From positions 1 to 36,639 of the forward strand of contig JANNCV010000015.1 in the NCBI GenBank assembly GCA_031386985.1: 36,639 nt of DNA, in the 5' to 3' direction. Positions 14,627 to 23,944 of this stretch are shown one piece after another. Position 1 is the first letter of the stretch; each line of letters starts with the position of its first letter. The translations under genes were made by a program, and so were the position numbers. This DNA comes from JANJUB01 sp031386985. GTDB lineage: Bacteria; Armatimonadota; Fimbriimonadia; Fimbriimonadales; Fimbriimonadaceae. Under the pieces are notes generated by a model. The model ran no database searches. It had not been told where the DNA came from and worked only from the letters and a program-made list of their open reading frames with translations.

Positions 14627-15610
14627 ATGTTACAACAAGCTTATCAACAACTCATTACGAGTCATCACAATAATCACATTTCCACCACCCCGGGGGGCAA
14701 GTCCAAGCCAAAACACGTGCTTGCCGCCAACGATCTCTCAACAGAAGAAATCCGGCTGGTGCTGGATACCGCAAAGTTTGTCAAGCGGCAGCGCCTATCA
14801 AATCCCACCCTTGTCGCCCCTATTGCCAATCGCATGATGGCGATGATCTTCGAAAAGCAGTCATTACGGACGAGAGTCTCATTTGAAACCGGATTCCATG
14901 AGCTCGGCGGTCACGCGATCTACTTGACTAAAGCGGATATTGAGATGGGCAAGCGAGAGTCTATTGCCGATACCGCCCGCGTTCTTTCGAACTGGGCCAC
15001 CATGATCGTGGCTCGGCTGTATCGCCAAACCGACATCGAAGAACTGGCTAAGTGGTCAACTGTTCCCGTCATCAACGCTCTCACCGACAAAGAGCACCCG
15101 TGCCAAGCCCTGGCCGATATGTTAACGATTGAAGAAGTCTTCGGTAATGAAAAACTCAAACTCACGTGGATCGGCGATGGCAACAATGTTTGCAACAGCT
15201 TTGCAACGATCGCGGCTAAGCTCGGGCACGAGGTTATCATCTGCACCCCCGCAGGCTACGAGTCCGACGAGATCGCTTATACCTTTCCGAATGTGACGCA
15301 GGTTTACAATCCGGAAATAGCGGTCGAAGGAGCGCATGCGGTTTACACCGATGTTTGGGTGAGCATGGGGCAGGAGGAGGAAACGGAAGAACGGATGCGG
15401 CGATTTGCGAAGTTCCAGGTAAATGAAGACCTCATGAAGCACGCTGATCCCAATGCGATTTTCCTCCATTGCCTGCCCGCTGTTCGGGAGCTAGAAGTTA
15501 CCGAAGGCGTCATTGATGGGCCACAATCGGCAGTGTTTCACCAATCTGACAATCGCCTTCATGCTCAAAAAGCCCTCATGAGTCTCATCCTCGACGGGGT
15601 GATCGCATGA
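14627..15610 (+). CDS. argF: ornithine carbamoyltransferase
   Basis: Encodes 327 residues. It makes citrulline from ornithine and carbamoyl phosphate. The carbamoyl-phosphate site reads SLRTR (79-83), where STRTR is common. HPCQ (157-160), TDVWVSMGQE and HCLP (281-284) are all present. After HCLPA the family's xRGxE reads VRELE. The first 30 residues, rich in His, Asn and Gln, extend beyond the usual start; a GTG at residue 31 is the alternative. I keep the ATG because AGGA lies at 14612-14615. It is the first gene of argF-argG-argH-rocD and overlaps argG by ATGA. The upstream leader suggests arginine-responsive control. Confidence 0.94.
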   Translation: MLQQAYQQLITSHHNNHISTTPGGKSKPKHVLAANDLSTEEIRLVLDTAKFVKRQRLSNPTLVAPIANRMMAMIFEKQSLRTRVSFETGFHELGGHAIYLTKADIEMGKRESIADTARVLSNWATMIVARLYRQTDIEELAKWSTVPVINALTDKEHPCQALADMLTIEEVFGNEKLKLTWIGDGNNVCNSFATIAAKLGHEVIICTPAGYESDEIAYTFPNVTQVYNPEIAVEGAHAVYTDVWVSMGQEEETEERMRRFAKFQVNEDLMKHADPNAIFLHCLPAVRELEVTEGVIDGPQSAVFHQSDNRLHAQKALMSLILDGVIA

Positions 15611-16800
15611 AGACCGCCATTGTTATTTTCAGTGGAGGACTTGATACGACGGTCTGCATCCCGGTTTTGAAAGAAGAGGGATTTGAGAAGATCTATACGG
15701 TCACGATTGATGTGGGCCAACCTGCCGATGATATCGCCCAGGCTGAACATCGAGCCTCTGTTCTCGGCACCGATCACACCACGGTTGATGTGAAGAAGGA
15801 GTTCGCTCAAGACTACTGTGTACCTGCGCTCAAGATGAATGCCGACTATTTTGGCTACCCCCTCTCAACCGCCATCGCCCGCCCCCTCATCGCCCGAAAG
15901 GCTGCTGAACATGCACTCGCATTGAACGTGAGTGATGCCTGCTTTGTGCATGGATGTACCGGTAAGGGCAACGATCAATTCCGAATCGAGTTCGGATTGC
16001 GCCAACACGCCCCCCATATTCCAATCAAAGCGCCAGTTCGCGAGCGAAATTGGACCCGAACTGCCGAGATAGAATATGCGGCAAAGGTCGGAGCCCCAAT
16101 TGGACAATCGGCGAACAAGATTTGGAGCATTGATGAAAATCTCTGGGGGCGATCTATTGAAGGCGGCAAACTGGAAACGCCAAACTATGCCCCGCCTGAG
16201 GAGATTTTTGCTTGGACCGCTTCAATCTTTGATGCCAAGGATGAGCCTGCCATCGTCGAGATTGACTTCCAGCATGGCACTCCTATCGCGATCAATGGGG
16301 TTGAACTTGATGCCTTTAATCTTGTTACACTTGCGAACAAAATCGCAGGCGAAAACGGCGTAGGAAGGATTGATATCATGGAAGACCGAATGATCGGCTT
16401 TAAGGTCCGCGAAAACTACGAGTGCCCCGGCGCGGTGCTTTTGATCAAAGCCCACAAGGAACTTGAGGGCCTAGTCACGACGGGTGAAGAACGCAAGTTC
16501 AAGGCTCTCGTGGATCAACAGTGGGGCGATCTCACGTACAAGGGCCTGTGGGGTGATCCGCTTTTCCGAGCCCTTACGGCGTTTTCCGATTCGATTCAAG
16601 AGCGCGTTACCGGAAAGGTCATATTGAAACTCTATAAGGGCTCAATGCAAGTCATTGGGCGGGAGAGCCCTTATGCCCTTTACAACGAAGCGATTGCCAG
16701 CTTCGACGATAGCGAAGCTCTAGTGCAAAGTTCGATGGAAGGCATGGTGAGGGCGCACGGACTAAGCAGCTTGATGTTCACCGGAGTGAAACATGACTGA
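15607..16800 (+). CDS. argG: argininosuccinate synthase
   Basis: Encodes 397 residues, the normal length. It joins citrulline and aspartate using ATP to give argininosuccinate. The PP-loop SGGLDTT (9-15) is at the N-terminus. The family blocks HGCTGKGNDQFRIE, IKAPVRERNW and the tail with GSMQVIGRESPYALY are intact. It starts within the argF stop (ATGA) and its own stop overlaps the argH start by 8 nt. This implies translational coupling along the operon. Confidence 0.97.
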   Translation: MKTAIVIFSGGLDTTVCIPVLKEEGFEKIYTVTIDVGQPADDIAQAEHRASVLGTDHTTVDVKKEFAQDYCVPALKMNADYFGYPLSTAIARPLIARKAAEHALALNVSDACFVHGCTGKGNDQFRIEFGLRQHAPHIPIKAPVRERNWTRTAEIEYAAKVGAPIGQSANKIWSIDENLWGRSIEGGKLETPNYAPPEEIFAWTASIFDAKDEPAIVEIDFQHGTPIAINGVELDAFNLVTLANKIAGENGVGRIDIMEDRMIGFKVRENYECPGAVLLIKAHKELEGLVTTGEERKFKALVDQQWGDLTYKGLWGDPLFRALTAFSDSIQERVTGKVILKLYKGSMQVIGRESPYALYNEAIASFDDSEALVQSSMEGMVRAHGLSSLMFTGVKHD

Positions 16801-18136
16801 CCAGAAGGTGAAGCTTTGGGGAGGTGCGTTTTCTAAGAGTCCCGCGGAAACCGCCTGGAAGTTCGGCCAATCAACCGTTTCCGACCTCAACATGCTCGAT
16901 GAGGAGATTGAGGTTTCGGTCGCTCATGCTAAGATGCTGGGCGCAACCGGAATCATCAGTTCAGCTGAATCAGAACAATTGGTGGAAGCTCTGTTTAAGG
17001 CGAAACAAGCTGTGATGGAGCAGCCGGTTCTGATCGCCCAATCGGAAGACCTACCCGGGGCAATCGAGTGGCTACTACATCAGGCACTAGGCGATACTGC
17101 CAACAAGCTTCATGCCGGGCGCAGCCGCAACGACCAAGTCGTAACGGTAACGAAGCTCTGGTTAAAGAAGCGTTGTGGCCTTATTCGGGGCGAACTCCAA
17201 TCACTTCAGGGTTGCTTGTTGGAGCTTGCCGAAAAGCATTTAGACGACCCGATGCCGGGTTACACACATCAGCAACCCGCCCAGCCAGTCACACTCGGAT
17301 TCCAACTTTTGGCGTATTTTTGGATGCTCCAACGTGATCTTGAGCGAGTTATCGGGGTCGCGGCTGGGGCGGATGCGTGCCCGATGGGAGCGGCGGCGCT
17401 GGCGGGCACAAGTTTGCCCATTGATCGAGAACTCACCGCTTCTTTGCTGGGGTTTTCGAGCGTTGTCCCGAACGCTTGCGACGCCGTCAGCGACCGTGAC
17501 TTCATCGGCGATTCCCTTCACGCGCTCGCGATGTTGATGCAACACCTCAGTCGCATTAGCCAGGAAATCGTGCTTTTTTCAACCGCCGAGTTTGACTATA
17601 TAAAGCTGGATGAGGCTTACTCCACGGGAAGCAGCATCATGCCCCAGAAGCGAAACCCAGACTTCGCCGAACTCATTAGAGGGCGCTCGGCCAGAGTTAT
17701 CGGACACTGGACGGCTTTCATGTGCATGATGAAGGCCTTGCCCTTGGGATACAACCGCGATCAGCAGGAGGATAAGCCACCGCTTTTCGATTCAGTTGCT
17801 CTCGCCCTCGATTCGCTGGTTTTGACCCGTGAAATGTTGGCAACGGCTACTTACGACCTCGGAAAAATGGCGCAATGCGCCGGAAAGGGCCAATCCACCG
17901 TCACATCGGTCGCCGAGGCCTTGGTTCTAAAGGGAGTTCCCTTTCGAACGGCCCACGAGCGCGTCGGCAAATGGGCGAAGAACGGCCTCCATGGCGATCC
18001 GGAGCTCGACGACCTCGCCATGACCGTAAAGCAGTCAATCGAGGGGAGAGAATCCACTGGCGGAACCGGAAAAAACGCCCTCATCGTCCAACTCAATTTA
18101 GCTAAAACAACTTATCAAAAGGAGATTTCAAAATGA
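16793..18136 (+). CDS. argH: argininosuccinate lyase
   Basis: Encodes 447 residues. It splits argininosuccinate into arginine and fumarate, the last step of arginine synthesis. The fumarase/aspartase superfamily signature GSSIMPQKRNPD begins at about residue 279, with the catalytic serine in it. LHAGRSRNDQV and GYTHQQPAQPV are also present. It opens with KLWGGAFSKSP, matching the ArgH start KLWGGRF. It overlaps argG by 8 nt and rocD by ATGA. Confidence 0.96.
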   Translation: MTDQKVKLWGGAFSKSPAETAWKFGQSTVSDLNMLDEEIEVSVAHAKMLGATGIISSAESEQLVEALFKAKQAVMEQPVLIAQSEDLPGAIEWLLHQALGDTANKLHAGRSRNDQVVTVTKLWLKKRCGLIRGELQSLQGCLLELAEKHLDDPMPGYTHQQPAQPVTLGFQLLAYFWMLQRDLERVIGVAAGADACPMGAAALAGTSLPIDRELTASLLGFSSVVPNACDAVSDRDFIGDSLHALAMLMQHLSRISQEIVLFSTAEFDYIKLDEAYSTGSSIMPQKRNPDFAELIRGRSARVIGHWTAFMCMMKALPLGYNRDQQEDKPPLFDSVALALDSLVLTREMLATATYDLGKMAQCAGKGQSTVTSVAEALVLKGVPFRTAHERVGKWAKNGLHGDPELDDLAMTVKQSIEGRESTGGTGKNALIVQLNLAKTTYQKEISK

Positions 18137-19383
18137 ACAACATTCTAACCAACATTGAAGCTATGACCGATGCCCAAGCCATCAAAGTGACCGAGAAATA
18201 CGGTGCCCACAACTACCACCCGCTCGAAGTTAACATCGTTCGCGCCCAGGGAATCTATGCGTGGGACGGCGCGGGAAAGCAATATGTAGATTGCATCGGC
18301 TCCTATTCCGCGGTTGCAAACGGCCACCTCAGCGAGTACATCATTGGGGTTCTCAAACAGCAACTTGATAAAGTTACGCTCACGAGCCGGGCGGTTTACA
18401 CTAGCGAGTTGGCTGCTTTCTTGAAGAAGATTTGCGAGTTCACCGACTCCGATATGTGTTGCCCGATGAACACCGGCGCGGAAGCCATCGAAACCGCAAT
18501 CAAGCTTGCCCGAAAGTGGGCTTACACGGTCAAGGGCGTTCCCGCCGACAAAGCCGAAATCATCACGGCGCAGGATAACTTTCACGGTCGAACCACAACC
18601 ATCGTCGGTTTCAGCACCGAGCCGCAATACAAAGAGCATTTCGGGCCATTTACGCCCGGATTCCTTACAGTTCCATTTGGAGATCTTGATGCAATCGAAA
18701 AGGCAATCACGCCGAACACCGCCGCCGTCTTGTTTGAGCCAATCCAAGCCGAAGGTGGCATCATCTTCCCTCCTGATGGCTTCATGGCGGGCCTGCGCGC
18801 CATTTGCACCAAGCATAACGTGCTCCTCATCTGGGATGAAATCCAGACTGGATTCTGCCGAACGGGCAAGAAATTCGCTTGGCAACACGAGGACGCTAAG
18901 CCCGATCTGATGTGCCTGGGCAAGGCTCTGGGCGGAGGCGTTCTGCCGGTTTCAGCGGTAGTTGGTTCGAAAGAAGTCCTCGGCGTGTTCAAACCCGGCG
19001 ATCACGGCTCAACATTTGGGGGCAACCCTCTGGCCGCCGTAGTTGCAATCGCGGCGATGGAGGAAATGGAATCCTTAGACCTGTCCGCTCAATCGGCCGC
19101 CATGGGCGATCTTTTCATGGATGAGCTGGTCAAACTGAACAGCCCTTTAGTGGAAGACATACGTGGTCGGGGCTTGTTGGTTGGTTTGGAAGTTAAAGAG
19201 GGGACGGACACTCAAGCCCTCTCGAAGGCATTCCTGGATCAAGGGATCCTGACGAAGGAAACAAGAGCCCGAACCTTCCGGTTCGCTCCGCCGCTCACAG
19301 TGACGACGGAGGATGTGTTGGATGTGACGGTTAAGATCGGCGCGGCCCTCGCCACTGTTTCGGCTGTCCCTTGCGAAGTTTGA
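18133..19383 (+). CDS. rocD: ornithine--oxo-acid aminotransferase (class III, PLP)
   Basis: Encodes 416 residues. The opening KYGAHNYHPLEVNIVRAQG followed by DCIGSYSAVANGH is typical of ornithine delta-aminotransferase. This fits RocD better than acetylornithine aminotransferase. The PLP lysine is Lys264 in LMCLGKALGGGVLP, and GSTFGGNPLA follows. The enzyme interconverts ornithine and glutamate semialdehyde, linking arginine with proline and glutamate. An argD-like role cannot be excluded. It is the last gene of the operon (ATGA overlap with argH) and its stop lies 4 bp from a convergent gene, without a visible terminator. Confidence 0.85.
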   Translation: MNNILTNIEAMTDAQAIKVTEKYGAHNYHPLEVNIVRAQGIYAWDGAGKQYVDCIGSYSAVANGHLSEYIIGVLKQQLDKVTLTSRAVYTSELAAFLKKICEFTDSDMCCPMNTGAEAIETAIKLARKWAYTVKGVPADKAEIITAQDNFHGRTTTIVGFSTEPQYKEHFGPFTPGFLTVPFGDLDAIEKAITPNTAAVLFEPIQAEGGIIFPPDGFMAGLRAICTKHNVLLIWDEIQTGFCRTGKKFAWQHEDAKPDLMCLGKALGGGVLPVSAVVGSKEVLGVFKPGDHGSTFGGNPLAAVVAIAAMEEMESLDLSAQSAAMGDLFMDELVKLNSPLVEDIRGRGLLVGLEVKEGTDTQALSKAFLDQGILTKETRARTFRFAPPLTVTTEDVLDVTVKIGAALATVSAVPCEV

Positions 19384-19387
19384 TTCG

Positions 19388-21961
19388 CTAAGGAACAACC
19401 GTAATCGTTCGAGTAATGGTTTTCTGACCGCTACTGACCTTGATCGTAGCGGTCCCCGTTCTCGTGCCAGCGCTGATTTGGAACTCGGTGTTACCTACCC
19501 CAGGGGGCAAAGTAACTTGGGCCGGTGCGACCAAAATCGAAGTGTTCGTCGAGCTTACGGTCAAGGTTGTTGGGTTCAGCGAGTCAAACCAGTTAAGGCT
19601 TATGCGTCCGCGAGTTGAGTCACCAAGGCGCAGGATTGAGCTGTCAACGGAAAAAGTCTGCAAGATGTTGGGACGAACAAGAGCAGTTGCGGTTCTGGAT
19701 AAGCCGTCCAAAGTTCCGGTAATCGAAATATTGGTATTCGCTGCGACCAGGTTAATAACTGCGGTCTTGTCGCCGCTCGTCTTCCCATTTTCTCGCACCA
19801 ACAGGAAGCTTGGAAACGCCGGAAAATCCGGCGAAGTCGTGCTCAGAGTTACGACTCGAATTTCGGTACCTGTTTGCCCGGTGAGGGTAGCCCGCATTCG
19901 AACCGCCGTTCCCGCGTAAGCGAACGGAACAATTTCAAATCGGTCTAGTGTTGGCTGGGCAAAGGTCGGAAAACTAAAGCGCAGCTGTTGGCTACCAAGC
20001 ACTTGAGTGATCGTGAGTTCTGCAGCTGCAGTAGCAAACACGAAAAGCGAGATAGTTTTTGAGGTTGTCCCGGCTGGAAATGTAACCCGAGTGGGCCCAG
20101 TCGCATCCCCATAGGTAATAGATATCGACCGTTCGACCTCGAGCGGGCCTGTTAAAGAAACGACAAAGTCGTTGCGTTCGCCTCGAATCACGCGCCGATC
20201 ATTTACCGAACGAATACTCCCGAGCCCCCCTGGCGCCAACCGAAATGACGCCGAGTGCGTAGCGAGACCGAGCGCGGCAAACATTGTTACGCTCCGGGCC
20301 GCCGTCACCGGCAAGGTGAACATGTGAACAGGCCGAGAAACATCGTAACTGGACATTTGGGGTCGCTCAAGTCCGACTAGCGCGGGAGCATTCGTCGTGA
20401 CATTGACAAGCAACGGGTCGGAAAAGACACCCGTGCTGAGTGTGATCGTGCCCACAAACGTGTCTCCACCAATTACCTCTATGGGTAACGCTAAGTTTGA
20501 AACGACAACACGCTTGACAAAGCAAGTTGCGGTTCGAACGACATTGCCCTTGGTCAAGCTATATCGGAACTGATCGGTCCCGCTGAAGTTTGCTCCGGGA
20601 ACATAGGTAAAGCCACCGTCGAGAGCCAGAGTTACTGTGCCACTAGCCGCCGGAGCAACGAGTTGCACGGTTGCACCCTTGAAGTTAGTATCATTTGCCA
20701 AAACCCCCGGCGCATCCACGACGAATGAGGCTCCGAAGGCTCCCCCGAACACATCCGTAGTCGCCGAATAGGGCTGTCCAAGTTGCAACACGATCGCATC
20801 ACCAAGTGAAGTCGCAGGACTGGAGCCAGCGGCGAGCACATTTCCTTGAGAATCGCCGAAGACCGCATGGCACTCGCCCACGTCGCTGATCTCGAGTACA
20901 GCGAGTTTTGGAAATCTTTGAAGTCGAAAAAAGCCTCGGCGCACTGGGACATGGAGCGCCCCGGATGCATCGGCGACGACCTCATCCAACTGGATAGGAA
21001 CGGGAGTGCTTAACGCCATAGGCGCAATCACTCGATTCAGATTCGCCGAGTATAGGTCTGCGGTACCACCAAGTACCCAGAACGCCCCGGCGGGGGCAGG
21101 AAGGCATCTATCCATGGAACTGAAGGGTTGCGTTTGCTTGACGATCACCCCATTGACCGGATTAAGCACAAGAAGGAGCTGTGGGTCACGGAAATTGATT
21201 GTAGTGAGGGCCAGTATAGAACCTGAGTCAGGGTGTAGCGCCAAATCCTTAAGGAAGCGTTCCCCTGGCACCGCAGTCGTCCACACTTCATTCAAACTTT
21301 GGCTCAGTTTGATGATTGTGGCGGTTTCTCGGAGACCCTCAACCAGCTCGACAATTAGATTCCCGTTGGCGTCTATCGCCTGTTCATTGATGGAAAGAAA
21401 CGAGCTGATACCATGCTCTCGTTCGAAGAGTTGCCCACCGTTGGAGGCGCTTAGTCTCTCTGTCGTCACCCGTCCTGGTTCCTCCACATGGGAAAAATAG
21501 ACGAATGTTGAGTTTCCACGCGTTGCGACCGCCAACTGGGGCGGGCCAACAAAGAATGTCCCGAATTGACGTTGCCACCGGTTGCCGCCATCTGTTGCCC
21601 GAAACGACGAAACAATCAGGCGCTCGTCCACATTGAACATGATGTAAACGTTATCTGCCCCATCGATTTCCAATGCCAGTGGACGTCTAAAAAGCGTCAG
21701 CGTCTCAGGAAGTTCTGTAAACCAGACTAAATCGCCCGTTGGTGAAACCCGACTCAAAATGATCTTGCGGGTGGTACCACTGTCAGCGATTCCAAGCGTG
21801 AACGCATCCCCGTTTCTTCCGCCCCTCAGATGCGTCCATGTCAACTTTTCGCCTGATACTCTGGGAGTCGTGAACGTAGCCCAGTTCTGCGTGTACTCTT
21901 GGCAAAAACTGTGCGCATAAAGAGTTACAAACACCGACAGAAGAAGGAGCCGCCATTTCAT
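19388..21961 (-). CDS. secreted propeller plus cadherin-like repeat protein
   Basis: Encodes 857 residues from the ATG at 21961, which gives a clean signal peptide (KWRLLLLSVFVTLYAHSFC). The frame stays open to 22069, but that part overlaps carB and is not signal-like. The N-terminal half has repeated blades such as GDLVWFTELPETL and GGNRWQRQFG, suggesting a beta-propeller. VLANDTNFKGATVQLV followed by GTVTLALDGGFTYVPGANF is a cadherin-like (Big_9-type) domain. Several Ig-like beta-sandwich domains with VTLPPGVGNTEF-type motifs end the protein. It is likely a surface or extracellular protein. It is a distant paralogue of the plus-strand gene at 25153. Confidence 0.8.
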   Translation of the reverse strand: MKWRLLLLSVFVTLYAHSFCQEYTQNWATFTTPRVSGEKLTWTHLRGGRNGDAFTLGIADSGTTRKIILSRVSPTGDLVWFTELPETLTLFRRPLALEIDGADNVYIMFNVDERLIVSSFRATDGGNRWQRQFGTFFVGPPQLAVATRGNSTFVYFSHVEEPGRVTTERLSASNGGQLFEREHGISSFLSINEQAIDANGNLIVELVEGLRETATIIKLSQSLNEVWTTAVPGERFLKDLALHPDSGSILALTTINFRDPQLLLVLNPVNGVIVKQTQPFSSMDRCLPAPAGAFWVLGGTADLYSANLNRVIAPMALSTPVPIQLDEVVADASGALHVPVRRGFFRLQRFPKLAVLEISDVGECHAVFGDSQGNVLAAGSSPATSLGDAIVLQLGQPYSATTDVFGGAFGASFVVDAPGVLANDTNFKGATVQLVAPAASGTVTLALDGGFTYVPGANFSGTDQFRYSLTKGNVVRTATCFVKRVVVSNLALPIEVIGGDTFVGTITLSTGVFSDPLLVNVTTNAPALVGLERPQMSSYDVSRPVHMFTLPVTAARSVTMFAALGLATHSASFRLAPGGLGSIRSVNDRRVIRGERNDFVVSLTGPLEVERSISITYGDATGPTRVTFPAGTTSKTISLFVFATAAAELTITQVLGSQQLRFSFPTFAQPTLDRFEIVPFAYAGTAVRMRATLTGQTGTEIRVVTLSTTSPDFPAFPSFLLVRENGKTSGDKTAVINLVAANTNISITGTLDGLSRTATALVRPNILQTFSVDSSILRLGDSTRGRISLNWFDSLNPTTLTVSSTNTSILVAPAQVTLPPGVGNTEFQISAGTRTGTATIKVSSGQKTITRTITVVP

Positions 21962-21995
21962 AGTGGTTAGGATAGCGCATTTTGGGTGATTGTCC

Positions 21996-23669
21996 CTAAA
22001 TCGCAGAGCCCTGAAAATACTCCTCAAGTCGCAAGCAACTCGCCTTGCTCGGAGTTTGGTAGATTTCAATCGCCCGCGCCAGGGCTCCGGCGGTGTCTAT
22101 GCTTGTCACAATCGGGACTCCGCTCTCGATACAGGCCCGCCGAATCCGCGCGGATTCGGCGCTGGCTTCAAGGCCCTTCGAAGGTGTGTTGATCATCAGG
22201 CTGACGTTTCCGCTTTTGAGCAGATCAAGCAGATTCGGCTCGCCGTCTTGGATTTTCTGCACCACCTCGCAAGGCACTCCAGCCTTTCGAAAAGCTTCCG
22301 CCGTGCCCGATGTTGCGATGATTTTGTGACCCACCTTGGAAAGTTCTTTGGCGATCACCACCGCCTCCCGCTTGTCCTCACCCGCAACGGTAATGACCAC
22401 GTCGCCCTTCGAACGAAACTGGATTCCGCTCGCAACCAACGCTTTGTAAAGAGCGGTTTCGTAGGTGAAATCAATCCCCAAAATCTCGCCCGTTGACTTC
22501 ATTTCTGGGCCCAAACTCGGCTCTACTCGGCTGAGCTTTTGGAAAGAGAAGACGGGGGCTTTGACCGCGTAAAGCGGTGTTGGCGGTAGTCCATCTTTTC
22601 TCAGATTATCTGTCGCTATAATCCGACCCGCAGCGTTGGGCTTAACCGGTGCGCCTTCATCAAAATTGAGCGGATGAGCTCGATCAAGTACCCAAAGGCC
22701 GCTGCCGTAACCCATCTCGGCCAAACTCGAACCCATCATGCAGCGCGTCGCCAAATCCACCATCGAAATACCCGTCACCTTGCTGATGTAAGGCACCGTT
22801 CGGGAAGCTCTTGGATTGACTTCTAAAACAAAGGCCTTCCCTTCCGTGACCACGAACTGGATATTCATCAAACCGTGAACCCCAAGGGCGCGGGCGATTC
22901 GGCAGGCGATTTCTACCATTTCCGCCTGAATTTCGATAGAGAGAGATACGGGCGGATACACCGCCATCGAGTCGCCGCTATGTACTCCTGCGCGCTCGAT
23001 ATGCTCCATGATTCCGGGCACGAGGGTGTCTAAACCGTCGCTAATGACGTCAACTTCCGCCTCGGTTCCAAAGAGATATTTGTCTACCAAAACCGGCTGA
23101 CCCGGATTGGCTGATTCGGCTTCGCCGTAGAATGCCCGCAGATGCGCCTCGTCGTGTACGATCTCCATCGCCCGACCGCCGAGAACAAAACTGGGTCGAA
23201 TGAGCACGGGATAGCCAACTTCCCCAGCAACAACCACCGCATCTTCCAAACAAGTTACAGCTCGCCCGCGAGGCCGTGCCACGCCCAGGGATTCCAGCAA
23301 ATCATCAAACCGCCCCCGGTCTTCCGCCATCGAAATCGCATCGGGCGAAGTTCCCAAAACCTTGATTCCCGCTTGTTCTAACGGCTCGGCAAGGTTGATC
23401 GCCGTTTGGCCGCCGAACTGGCAAACCACCCCAATCGGCTTTTCATGCCGACAAACGGCCAGCACATCGGGCAGAGTTACCGGCTCAAAGTAGAGGCCGT
23501 CGCCCGTGTCAAAGTCGGTAGAAACAGTTTCGGGATTGTTGTTGATGATGATCGCGCGGTAGCCCATGGCTTCCAGGGCCCAAACGCAGTGTACGCACGA
23601 ATAATCAAACTCAATGCCTTGGCCAATCCGGATCGGGCCGGAGCCGAGCACGAGCACAGTGCGGTTCAT
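21996..23669 (-). CDS. carB: carbamoyl-phosphate synthase large subunit, C-terminal half only
   Basis: Encodes 557 residues, against about 1070 for a complete CarB. It starts with VLVLGSGPIRIGQGIEFDYS, the opening of the second half of CarB. It contains the second ATP-grasp module, which phosphorylates carbamate, and the C-terminal MGS-like regulatory domain (TSGTAEAFRKAGVPCEVV, SLMINTP). The frame is intact with an ATG at the domain junction. No N-terminal half (glutaminase-coupled ATP-grasp 1) is adjacent: the 275 bases upstream encode nothing similar. I infer a split carB with the other half elsewhere, as known in some archaea and Aquifex. A truncated remnant is the alternative. Confidence 0.85.
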   Translation of the reverse strand: MNRTVLVLGSGPIRIGQGIEFDYSCVHCVWALEAMGYRAIIINNNPETVSTDFDTGDGLYFEPVTLPDVLAVCRHEKPIGVVCQFGGQTAINLAEPLEQAGIKVLGTSPDAISMAEDRGRFDDLLESLGVARPRGRAVTCLEDAVVVAGEVGYPVLIRPSFVLGGRAMEIVHDEAHLRAFYGEAESANPGQPVLVDKYLFGTEAEVDVISDGLDTLVPGIMEHIERAGVHSGDSMAVYPPVSLSIEIQAEMVEIACRIARALGVHGLMNIQFVVTEGKAFVLEVNPRASRTVPYISKVTGISMVDLATRCMMGSSLAEMGYGSGLWVLDRAHPLNFDEGAPVKPNAAGRIIATDNLRKDGLPPTPLYAVKAPVFSFQKLSRVEPSLGPEMKSTGEILGIDFTYETALYKALVASGIQFRSKGDVVITVAGEDKREAVVIAKELSKVGHKIIATSGTAEAFRKAGVPCEVVQKIQDGEPNLLDLLKSGNVSLMINTPSKGLEASAESARIRRACIESGVPIVTSIDTAGALARAIEIYQTPSKASCLRLEEYFQGSAI

Positions 23670-23944
23670 TCTAGATTCAGATTGTGGCGCATGGAGTGGG
23701 TGTTTCGCTCATCGCATCGGGATAAATGGCGCGTGAAGACGTTGAGTTATCCGCGAAAGCCGAGCACGAATAGTTTCAGACTCTGTGGAGCCGGTGATGC
23801 AACGTGCACCGGCGTCTCAAAGGCAGAGTTTTAACACAACTAGGCAGTCTCTTTCTTCCCCGTGCTTGCGAGCATGGGGGCGGGTTCGTTCGAGGGTAAC
23901 TCTGCCACAACGTAGCCTGACACAAAGGTGTAAAATCCCGCCAC
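23670..23944 (+). promoter_or_regulatory. divergent intergenic region with strong RNA-like structure
   Basis: No gene is seen in these 275 bases between carB (minus) and the LURP-one-like gene (plus). Two structures stand out. A hairpin GCCGGTG (23790-23796) pairs with CACCGGC (23807-23813). A larger fold has GGCAGAGTT (23822-23830) pairing with AACTCTGCC (23898-23906); it encloses a stem of CCCCGTGC with GCATGGGG whose wobble favours plus-strand RNA. TAAAAT at 23931-23936, only 8 nt before the next ATG, may be the -10 of a leaderless transcript. Confidence 0.4.

Noticed and set aside
14505..14837. Plus-strand frame overlapping the argF start
   Set aside because: It overlaps argF out of frame, and its sequence is low-complexity without family resemblance.
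23822..23906. tRNA-like 85-nt segment with complementary ends
   Set aside because: The bases before the 3' arm do not form a five-pair T-stem, and no anticodon stem fits; treated as an unassigned structure.
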